This document shows positions 1 through 4,891 of a stretch of 5,156 bases of DNA, piece by piece. The first letter of the stretch is position 1. Each line of letters starts with the position of its first letter. The position numbers and the translations under genes are program-made. Source of the stretch: Verrucomicrobiota bacterium. GTDB taxonomy: Bacteria > Verrucomicrobiota > Verrucomicrobiia > Chthoniobacterales > UBA6821. The DNA lies in contig VHCR01000121.1 in NCBI GenBank assembly GCA_016871655.1, positions 1 to 5,156 on the forward strand. The letters run 5' to 3'. The notes beneath the pieces are model-generated. The model did no database searches. It saw nothing but the letters and a program-made list of their open reading frames with translations, and had not been told where the DNA came from.

Positions 1-1577
1 CCCAAAAGTCTCTCGAGTTCTTTCAAAGCAGCTCTACTCATGCTTTGTGCTTCTGGCGATCCTCCTGCAGAGGCTTGAAAGCAGAGCTCAATCAATCTTT
101 TAATAGGTGGATGAGTCTCTAACATTTCTTCAGTAGTAGGAAGAGAGGGGGAAGGTTCTACCATCATGGGAGAACTTGTGTCCGAAGAGTCGCTAGCTTT
201 TAATGGGAATGAAGAACTGTCTTGTGTCGTAGAGTCATCATCTTCATCACTCCCGAAGTGCAAATAGTCTAAATAGATGGATAAAAAGCGCTGAGGGTTT
301 TGGCCAAAGAATCTATCGCGAACTGTTCCTGATAGCCTCGTTCGATTAAATATTTTAACATCTTCTGGCTGGAGTAATTTCAGGAAAAGCATTGCCGCAC
401 TAAAAAAGTCAACTTCTGATCCATATTCTTTCCCTTCAAACATCGTGGGAGCCATGATCTGGCGAGTGCCACGTTGTTTGGTCGAGGTGGAAGGTTCCGT
501 ATCTGCTGGGATGTCTCGGGCTCCCAGATGCGAGGCCTCTCCAGTATCAATGATAGTTACTGTTTTAGATGTTGGATGATAAAGAATATTTTCTGGTTTT
601 AAATCACGATGAACAAAATTATGGTTATAAGCTGCGCTCAAAAATTCAGTTACTGCTTTAACAATAGTGTAGAAGTGCCCCTCATCATCATCAGGATGAA
701 AAGAGATATCGCCTTGTTCGAGGAGTTGAGCAAGTGTGCGACCTGGAGCCTTTTCCATCAACTGCCCCTCCAATTTCACTTCTGCATCAGGAGGTAAGTG
801 TTGAGCAAATTCCTTTACCTTATCAGCAGGAACAAAAAACTTTTCCTCTCTTCCATCAGGAAGTTTTACTTTCAGAGAATAAAAAGTTGCTTTCACTAAA
901 TGAGGGAGGTCCAAACCTGCTGCAGATAGATCGCCATGTCTCCAAAATGCCATACCTGGATTTGTTGGGTCAGTTAATAACTTTGATTGTTTTTCAATTT
1001 TATAGAGGAACGATGTGCCATTAGGCGCGAGAACTTCGTAGGTGATTCCTGAAGAACCGCTGGCAATGAGGCTATGTAAGCATAGAAGCCTGTCAGAAGC
1101 TCCTTTTTTAGAGGTTGAAGAGGTTTCGTAGCAGGGCGTCATTCCTTTTTGACGCAGCAAATTTTCAAATTCTTCATCGACCGCTTTACCATCAAGCCTA
1201 TCAACTCCTAAAGCTGTTAAAAACTCTTCAGGAAGAATCGGTTCCTGAGGAGCTGTGGAAAGAGGTTCCTCTCGAGAAACGCGAACAGCAATGTCAAGGG
1301 ATAGTTTTTTTCTCCCTGGTTTAACTGCTTTTACAGTAGTAGCATCGCTTGCTTGACTTAATGTGGGTAATCCGAATTTTCCATGAGATGTTGCAGCGGC
1401 ATTTTTTATCGACTGATTCTGAGGAGGGTGAGAGTGCGTTTCTTCTTCGCGGCCGATAAGAGGAAAAAAAGCAGAAGAACCAGAGAGACGACTTTTTTGT
1501 TTTAAGCCTTGAGATTTTGTTTGCGCTGTTGGGGAATCAGAAAAAGCAGGCGGCAAGAGAGGTGGTAGATCTTCCAT
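1..1577 (-). CDS. Atypical Hanks-type Ser/Thr protein kinase, 3' end beyond window
   Basis: The reading frame is open from an ATG at 1577 to the left edge: 525 complete codons and no stop, so the C-terminus is missing. Residues 1-105 look disordered (Pro/Ser/Lys-rich) and 106-165 are linker-like. The kinase domain runs from about 166 to the edge. Visible motifs are a glycine loop GSSGIT (174-179), the likely ATP lysine K193 in LYKIE, HRDLKPEN (323-330, catalytic D325, N330), DTG (344-346) replacing DFG, an activation segment ending RQIMAPT (372-378, APT for APE), and the subdomain IX aspartate D390. No glutamate occurs between E195 and E244, so the usual helix-C glutamate seems absent. An acidic Asp/Ser-rich insert spans about 443-470. 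No signal peptide or membrane segment is visible, so it is cytosolic or exported by another route. An in-frame TAA at 1587-1589 limits the start to this ATG or the CTG just before it. No Shine-Dalgarno is evident; the start lies 5 nt after the lipoprotein stop, which suggests coupled translation. Substrate unknown. Confidence 0.88.
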   Translation of the reverse strand, partial: MEDLPPLLPPAFSDSPTAQTKSQGLKQKSRLSGSSAFFPLIGREEETHSHPPQNQSIKNAAATSHGKFGLPTLSQASDATTVKAVKPGRKKLSLDIAVRVSREEPLSTAPQEPILPEEFLTALGVDRLDGKAVDEEFENLLRQKGMTPCYETSSTSKKGASDRLLCLHSLIASGSSGITYEVLAPNGTSFLYKIEKQSKLLTDPTNPGMAFWRHGDLSAAGLDLPHLVKATFYSLKVKLPDGREEKFFVPADKVKEFAQHLPPDAEVKLEGQLMEKAPGRTLAQLLEQGDISFHPDDDEGHFYTIVKAVTEFLSAAYNHNFVHRDLKPENILYHPTSKTVTIIDTGEASHLGARDIPADTEPSTSTKQRGTRQIMAPTMFEGKEYGSEVDFFSAAMLFLKLLQPEDVKIFNRTRLSGTVRDRFFGQNPQRFLSIYLDYLHFGSDEDDDSTTQDSSSFPLKASDSSDTSSPMMVEPSPSLPTTEEMLETHPPIKRLIELCFQASAGGSPEAQSMSRAALKELERLL

Positions 1578-1582
1578 CAGTT

Positions 1583-2818
1583 TTAGTTAATAATATTATT
1601 CGTCACTGTCACTAAATCAGATTTTTTTTCCTCAGGCCATGGTTGTTCTAAAGAACTCCACTCGTGCCATGGCATCGTTAAAGAGCCTCCTAGCTCATTC
1701 CAAAGTTGATGACAGCGCTCGCTCCAATGCACATAGTTTGGAGTTTTCATCGGAAGGTCTGCTGATTTTAGAAAAATCAAATAGGTGACTTGAGGAGCGC
1801 TGACGGGGCGGCGATCGGCTCCAGAACGAAGATCTATGGCCCTACAGAGGCGAAGGGAGGCTTCTCCAATTTTTGCAGAGGGGCCAATGTCACCAACGAT
1901 GGCGGGATAAAGTTTATTGTGATAAAGAACGACTGCGTAGTCCCCGATAGAGGCTGATTCAGCATTTTTAGCATCGAGCATGAATTTTGGTAAAACGATG
2001 AAGGGATCAGCAGAGCCAATGAGAAAGCTCCAGCGCTGTAATTCTGAAAGCATCTGTTCTTTTGTTTTAATTTGTTCCTCCAATTTATTTTTTTGATCAA
2101 GTGTCAATGTTGTGTTGGTCAGGCCCAATTTTGCTTGAGCCCATTGTTCCTCGACTTCATGCAAGTTGGGATTAGGGTGTGAAGTAGTTTTGAGCCAGCG
2201 ATAATTTGTTTGTGGCTGATAGCAGGGTGAAAGTTTTTCTAGAGGAATATTGCGATCGCCGTCCGAACCATCGGTGTTTACATTCATGATGGCTTGAACA
2301 AGAAGCGCACGTGCTCCATTTTTTTTGTTGTTCAATGCCAAAATAGTTTGGCAATCGTAGAGCGACTCTCGTGGAAAAAGTTGTCCGAGAAAGTTGAGTT
2401 GATGTTGAAGTGCTTTAGTTTTGTTTTCGAAAAGTTTTTCGAAAAAAGGAGAGGCTTGCTTTTCACCTTGAGGCGAAGAGGGGATCATCTCTTCTAAATT
2501 GGCAAGGGCTTGCGGAAGCTCTGGCGTAGCTGCTGCGAGATCAGAAATTTTAGTAGCAGGAGTTGGGATGGCCATGTGCAGCGTGAGCTGCAAACGATAA
2601 TCATTAGCGAGAGGAATCGTGCCCAATGTTGTATTCGTGCTGCTCGACGTCTCCACATTTGCCTCCACAACGGCGCCATTGGCCATTTGAACAACGTCGT
2701 ATTTACTTCGAGGAAGCGTGAGCTCAGCCGGATGTTTTTTTTTCTGGCAAGCGGTTAAGCCCATAAAGATGACCGAAGAGAAAAAAATAATAGAAAACCA
2801 AGTTATTATTGTTTTCAT
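1583..2818 (-). CDS. Lipoprotein with GH75 (chitosanase)-like domain
   Basis: A protein of 411 residues from the ATG at 2818; a TTG two codons upstream (2824) is an alternative start, better spaced from a weak purine run GAAAG. Residues 1-24 form a lipoprotein signal with lipobox LTAC (acylated Cys24), so the product should be membrane-anchored outside the cytoplasm. The C-terminal half resembles GH75 endo-chitosanases: NVNTDGSDGD (179-188), TNYRW (204-208), FIVLP (273-277), then AVVLY...YPAIVGDIGP and KIGEAS (about 295-321). D310 and E319 lie where the family's acidic catalytic pair is expected, and a VTYLIF strand (344-349) precedes a conserved-looking LGG (376-378). About 60 charged helical residues separate TNYRW from FIVLP, an insertion relative to compact family members. 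The assignment is by motif recollection, without a search. The true substrate could be chitosan, deacetylated peptidoglycan or another glycan, or the domain may be inactive. The neighbour with peptidoglycan-binding-like repeats fits a cell-envelope glycan role. Confidence 0.85.
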   Translation of the reverse strand: MKTIITWFSIIFFSSVIFMGLTACQKKKHPAELTLPRSKYDVVQMANGAVVEANVETSSSTNTTLGTIPLANDYRLQLTLHMAIPTPATKISDLAAATPELPQALANLEEMIPSSPQGEKQASPFFEKLFENKTKALQHQLNFLGQLFPRESLYDCQTILALNNKKNGARALLVQAIMNVNTDGSDGDRNIPLEKLSPCYQPQTNYRWLKTTSHPNPNLHEVEEQWAQAKLGLTNTTLTLDQKNKLEEQIKTKEQMLSELQRWSFLIGSADPFIVLPKFMLDAKNAESASIGDYAVVLYHNKLYPAIVGDIGPSAKIGEASLRLCRAIDLRSGADRRPVSAPQVTYLIFLKSADLPMKTPNYVHWSERCHQLWNELGGSLTMPWHEWSSLEQPWPEEKKSDLVTVTNNIIN

Positions 2819-2840
2819 ATTCAAGGATAACTTTCTTCGT

Positions 2841-2872
2841 GTTCTAAACCTTTAAACTTTTAAACCTTTAAA
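2841..2872. repeat. Four-copy 8-bp tandem repeat in intergenic spacer
   Basis: On the plus strand the 32 bp read as four consecutive 8-mers, GTTCTAAA, CCTTTAAA, CTTTTAAA and CCTTTAAA; on the coding (minus) strand this is TTTAAAGG, TTTAAAAG, TTTAAAGG, TTTAGAAC. Two copies are identical and the others differ at one to three positions. The array lies 23-54 nt upstream of the lipoprotein ATG, just after the hairpin that follows the 198-aa gene. It may act as an AT-rich promoter or leader element, or be a slippage-prone spacer. No clear -10/-35 pair is visible inside it. Confidence 0.8.
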
Positions 2873-2873
2873 C

Positions 2874-2888
2874 GTGCGCAAAGCGCAC
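2874..2888 (-). terminator. GC-rich hairpin at the stop of the 198-aa gene (possible weak terminator or attenuator)
   Basis: A perfect 6-bp inverted repeat, GTGCGC-TTT-GCGCAC on the coding strand, starts at the last base of the TAG stop codon (2888-2890). It is GC-rich with a 3-nt loop. The downstream tract begins CGTTTAAAGG rather than a run of U, so efficient intrinsic termination is doubtful. It may instead protect the 3' end of the upstream message or attenuate transcription into the lipoprotein gene. Confidence 0.35.
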
Positions 2889-3484
2889 TAGCTTCCCGAT
2901 TGATAACTCCCTGGCAAAATATTAAGTCCCATCAAGGTGATTTTATCAAGACGACCGGTGCGTTTGAACTTGCTATCTTTTTGATAGGTTTGAAGTGCTG
3001 CTTTCAGGTTGGCATCAGGAAAACCATTGATGGGTCCAGCGTAGTAACCGAGTAGTTTGAGACTCCGCTGAGTTTTCTGCACTGTGGCAACTTGGATTTC
3101 TGGAGAGGCTGCTAAGAGTGGTCCCCCCACAAAAATATCAGCGAGGGCTTTGGGATCAGCTAAAGAAGAGGAAGGCGAGGTTTGGGGAGTGATGCTGCTG
3201 AGCCTAGGATGCTTTTTTGCTGAAACGCGAGTATTGAGTCCAAGTGCTTCGCTAGTTTCAGGCGTCAATGTTCCTGTTGGACGAAGATGATTGGCAACTT
3301 GAAAGCGTCGAATAGCTGCGCTTGTTGCGCTTCCCATACTTCCATCCACAGCTCCTTGATAGTAGCCAAGGCGCTTGAGCACTTGTTGTGTAGAAAAAAC
3401 AATATTCGTTTGTGCTAGCAGTGATGATGAGCAAAGCAGAAAGAGAATCAACGTTGTTTTTAAAAAAGAAGAAATCGATTTCAT
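2888..3484 (-). CDS. Exported protein with two peptidoglycan-binding-like repeats
   Basis: A protein of 198 residues starting at ATG 3484. Residues 1-24 are a classical Sec signal peptide (MKSISSFLK, a hydrophobic core, then SSLLA before Gln25), so the product should be periplasmic or secreted. Two repeats resemble the PG_binding_1 fold (PF01471). The first is about 30-83: QQVLKRLGYYQGAVDG, then AAIRRFQ, then RPTGTLTPETSEALGL. The second is about 132-190: VQKTQRSLKLLGYY and GPINGFPD, then ALQTYQK, then RTGRLDKITLMGL. A Ser/Pro-rich linker of about 45 residues joins them. No catalytic domain is present, so it probably tethers to a cell-wall or other glycan. A lipoprotein with a GH75-like glycosidase domain follows 63 bp downstream (from its ATG), suggesting that binding and catalysis are supplied by separate proteins. 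The Shine-Dalgarno is poor (GGGG about 10 nt before the ATG). A promoter-like element lies just upstream. Confidence 0.88.
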   Translation of the reverse strand: MKSISSFLKTTLILFLLCSSSLLAQTNIVFSTQQVLKRLGYYQGAVDGSMGSATSAAIRRFQVANHLRPTGTLTPETSEALGLNTRVSAKKHPRLSSITPQTSPSSSLADPKALADIFVGGPLLAASPEIQVATVQKTQRSLKLLGYYAGPINGFPDANLKAALQTYQKDSKFKRTGRLDKITLMGLNILPGSYQSGS

Positions 3485-3511
3485 TGAGAAAAATTACCCC
3501 AGATATAGGCC

Positions 3512-3540
3512 ATGATAAATCGTCGTGAGACGGAGCGCAA
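3512..3540 (-). promoter_or_regulatory. Putative sigma70/sigma66-type promoter for the 198-aa gene
   Basis: On the coding strand TTGCGC (3535-3540; 3 of 6 matches to TTGACA) is followed by a 17-nt spacer and TATCAT (3512-3517; 5 of 6 matches to TATAAT). Transcription would start near 3505, giving a leader of about 20 nt before the ATG at 3484. The region lies in the 104-bp gap after the 310-aa gene, and the spacer contains a small CGTC-GTGA-GACG inverted repeat (3521-3532). Called from sequence match alone. Confidence 0.4.
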
Positions 3541-3588
3541 GGCTCATTGAATAGAAGGAGAGAGGAAATAATTTCGATTCAGCAGCTG

Positions 3589-4521
3589 CTACTCTTGTGC
3601 TTCGGCATTGGGAACATCACGACGTACTCTTGATTCAATTTCTTCCATTCTATTCTCTAGAGCGGTTATCAAGTTTTGAAGTTCACGCTGCTTCTTTTCA
3701 AAGAAATCAGCTATAATTGATCTAATTTGTTGAGGTGTTCTCTGGAGATTTCTCGAATCGGGCATTCTTTGATCTAATGCTACTTCAGCGCGATAGTTTT
3801 GAATAATAGGTTCTATAATATTTTGGCTATATCCCTGAACTCGCGGTAAGGCTTCGCCAATACCATTACCTCTCCAGTAATGAATTGTCTGTTTTAGTTT
3901 TTCCCAAGCAGTGCTTGGAGAAAAATAAGAGTAGCTTAGTCGATAAGCAGGAACCATTGCCGACAAAGCACCAACTAGACCTCCTCCCAGCGTTATTAAA
4001 GGTGCTAATGTTGTATAGAAATGCATTCCATTAGCTGCTATTATCGCCGGATCTACGCTTCTGCTGAGGGCGAAGTAACTAGAAAACCCTCCGATTCCAA
4101 TCGCTGCCCCTTGAGCGATTCCACGATCTAGTCGACTTAGTTGTGGAGGTTCTATGGGAATATTATTTCCAGTAATCCATCGATTAATAGCTGAATGAGC
4201 AGAAAATAAAATAGAACTATGCATTCTGGCTGCATTGATAGCTAATGGGAGAGCAATAGCAGTTCCTGCTATTATGCCAACAACTGGGCCCCAAACATGG
4301 GCAGTAGTAATAGCAGCAAAGGCGCTTGCTGCAGGAATTGCGCTACATAAAAATGACATTGCATGGAAACCTGCAGCTCCAACAGCAGCTCCTAAGCCGA
4401 TGCCAGCACCTGTTCCTAGAGCGAATCCAGCCGCACTACCTCCCAATTCGAGAGCATTTTCAGAAACTTGACGAGCATATTGCAAGGGTGTCCTGGTATA
4501 TTCCTGAGCATGATTAATCAA
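3589..4521 (-). CDS. Gly/Ala-rich multi-pass membrane protein with C-terminal coiled coil
   Basis: I do not recognise the family. From the TTG at 4521 the product is 310 residues. Hydrophobic Gly/Ala-rich segments lie at about 27-72, 78-98, 134-152 and 157-192; the first is long enough for a helical hairpin and has glycine-zipper-like spacing (GTGAGIGLGAAVGAAG). The C-terminus (about 203-310) is polar and ends in a charged helix (about 264-300, FFEKKQRELQ...MEEIESRVRR) that looks like a coiled coil. No cleavable signal peptide is seen. Hydrophobic hairpins plus a cytosolic coiled coil recall chlamydial inclusion-membrane (Inc) type III effectors, but this is only resemblance; an ordinary inner-membrane protein is possible. 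The start is odd: TTG is the only conventional start codon between an in-frame TGA (4531-4533) and the body of the protein, and no Shine-Dalgarno precedes it. The next ATG within the gene would remove 53 residues. The gene follows the 90-aa gene closely and ends with TAG. Confidence 0.78.
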   Translation of the reverse strand: MINHAQEYTRTPLQYARQVSENALELGGSAAGFALGTGAGIGLGAAVGAAGFHAMSFLCSAIPAASAFAAITTAHVWGPVVGIIAGTAIALPLAINAARMHSSILFSAHSAINRWITGNNIPIEPPQLSRLDRGIAQGAAIGIGGFSSYFALSRSVDPAIIAANGMHFYTTLAPLITLGGGLVGALSAMVPAYRLSYSYFSPSTAWEKLKQTIHYWRGNGIGEALPRVQGYSQNIIEPIIQNYRAEVALDQRMPDSRNLQRTPQQIRSIIADFFEKKQRELQNLITALENRMEEIESRVRRDVPNAEAQE

Positions 4522-4530
4522 AAATTGATT

Positions 4531-4554
4531 TCAAAGAGATAAGTGATTTTTCAT
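4531..4554 (-). other. In-frame ATG and single TGA upstream of the 310-aa gene (mini-ORF or disrupted start)
   Basis: An ATG at 4552-4554 opens MKNHLSL and stops at TGA (4531-4533). The reading frame then continues as NQF into the TTG (4519-4521) used here as the start of the membrane protein. The ATG is therefore in frame with the long ORF and separated from it by one stop codon. A GAGG lies 11 nt before the ATG, whereas the TTG has no ribosome-binding site. Possible explanations are a nonsense mutation of the original start region, a leader mini-ORF that couples translation to the TTG, or a sequencing error. TGA is an ordinary stop in this genome as far as can be seen: lpxK and the 90-aa gene both end with it. 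Confidence 0.55.
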
Positions 4555-4567
4555 TTCAGAGTCAGCC

Positions 4568-4840
4568 TCATAAATGGCTTTCTGAGATTGAAGGTGTTGT
4601 TGTCTGAAGAAACGTTCTGCCCTTATTTCCTGCGGAAAAATCGGCGCTATTATCGCCGCTATTTCTTCCGGAATCGCCTCTTCCGGAACCGTCCATAAGG
4701 CGATCATGATGACCTACAAGAACCTCTCCAGGCCGAGATGAGGGAATTCCAAAAAGACTTGTAGTGACGAAGAGGGAAAAAACAACAGCAATAAAGAAGT
4801 GTTGGCTTTTATTCCAAAAAAATAGGAGGAAAATAAACAT
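4568..4840 (-). CDS. Small exported protein with Gly/Ser/Asp-rich repeats
   Basis: Family not recognised. It has 90 residues from the only ATG (4840) after an in-frame TAG (4865-4867). The N-terminus carries a hydrophobic stretch, MFIFLLFFWNK, and then a signal-peptide-like core (about 15-30, FFIAVVFSLFVTTSLFG) with a possible cleavage after Gly31. The predicted mature part of about 59 residues is polar and low in complexity: DGSGRGDSGRNSGDNSADFS (50-69), built from short DNA-level repeats, followed by a Thr/Ser-rich tail. A GRGDS sequence sits at 53-57. No Shine-Dalgarno is evident. The gene starts 47 bp after the lpxK stop, behind a promoter-like element, and ends 13 bp before the upstream ATG of the 310-aa locus, so the two may share an mRNA. 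The signal peptide and its position between genes support a real gene; lack of recognised homology and the short length limit confidence. Confidence 0.6.
   Translation of the reverse strand: MFIFLLFFWNKSQHFFIAVVFSLFVTTSLFGIPSSRPGEVLVGHHDRLMDGSGRGDSGRNSGDNSADFSAGNKGRTFLQTTTPSISESHL
4640..4663. repeat. 12-bp tandem duplication inside the 90-aa gene
   Basis: Plus-strand ATCGGCGCTATT (4640-4651) is followed directly by ATCGCCGCTATT (4652-4663), with one mismatch. It encodes the consecutive tetrapeptides NSGD and NSAD in the exported protein, so it keeps the reading frame. Confidence 0.8.
4666..4695. repeat. 15-bp repeat with TTCCGGAA core inside the 90-aa gene
   Basis: The palindrome TTCCGGAA occurs at 4666-4673 and again at 4681-4688, exactly 15 bp apart, in units that also share most flanking bases (TTCCGGAATCGCCTC and TTCCGGAACCGTCCA). 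On the coding strand the units encode GSGR and DSGR. Next to the 12-bp duplication, it shows that this part of the gene grew by in-frame tandem duplication. Confidence 0.7.
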
Positions 4841-4863
4841 AAAAATATGGAGTAAAAATAGAA

Positions 4864-4891
4864 GCTATACTAATAAACATCACATTATCAA
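4864..4891 (-). promoter_or_regulatory. Putative promoter overlapping the lpxK stop, for the 90-aa gene
   Basis: On the coding strand TTGATA (4886-4891; 5 of 6 to TTGACA) overlaps the lpxK TGA stop and is followed by 16 nt and TATAGC (4864-4869; 4 of 6 to TATAAT). Transcription would begin near 4857, giving a leader of about 17 nt. The surrounding 47-bp gap is AT-rich, so chance matches are likely enough to keep confidence low. Confidence 0.35.

Noticed and set aside
609..1324. Plus-strand ORFs of 62, 96 and 69 codons
   Set aside because: They lie antisense to the kinase frame, which carries clear kinase motifs; none has a recognisable domain or ribosome-binding site.
2424..2446. Doubled palindrome TTTTCGAAAA / TTTTTCGAAAAA
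   Set aside because: Explained by the coding sequence FFEKLFEN of the lipoprotein, where similar codons recur; not intergenic.
1834..2758. Short ORFs on both strands within the lipoprotein gene (88, 60, 67, 66 and 82 codons)
   Set aside because: Out-of-frame shadows of a gene with a lipobox and GH75-like motifs; composition is not protein-like.
3084..3290. Plus-strand ORF of 68 codons opposite the peptidoglycan-binding-like gene
   Set aside because: Antisense shadow of the low-complexity linker and first repeat.
3521..3545. Two small adjacent hairpins (CGTC-GTGA-GACG and GAGC-GCAAG-GCTC)
   Set aside because: Stems of only 4 bp with no U-tract; they overlap the promoter-like element and do not support a terminator call.
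3581..3590. Perfect 10-bp palindrome AGCAGCTGCT overlapping the stop of the 310-aa gene
   Set aside because: No loop, no T-tract and partly coding; too short to call as a terminator or operator on its own.
4235..4517. Plus-strand ORFs of 78 and 63 codons opposite the membrane protein
   Set aside because: The Ala/Pro-rich translation is the expected antisense reading of Gly/Ala-rich membrane segments.
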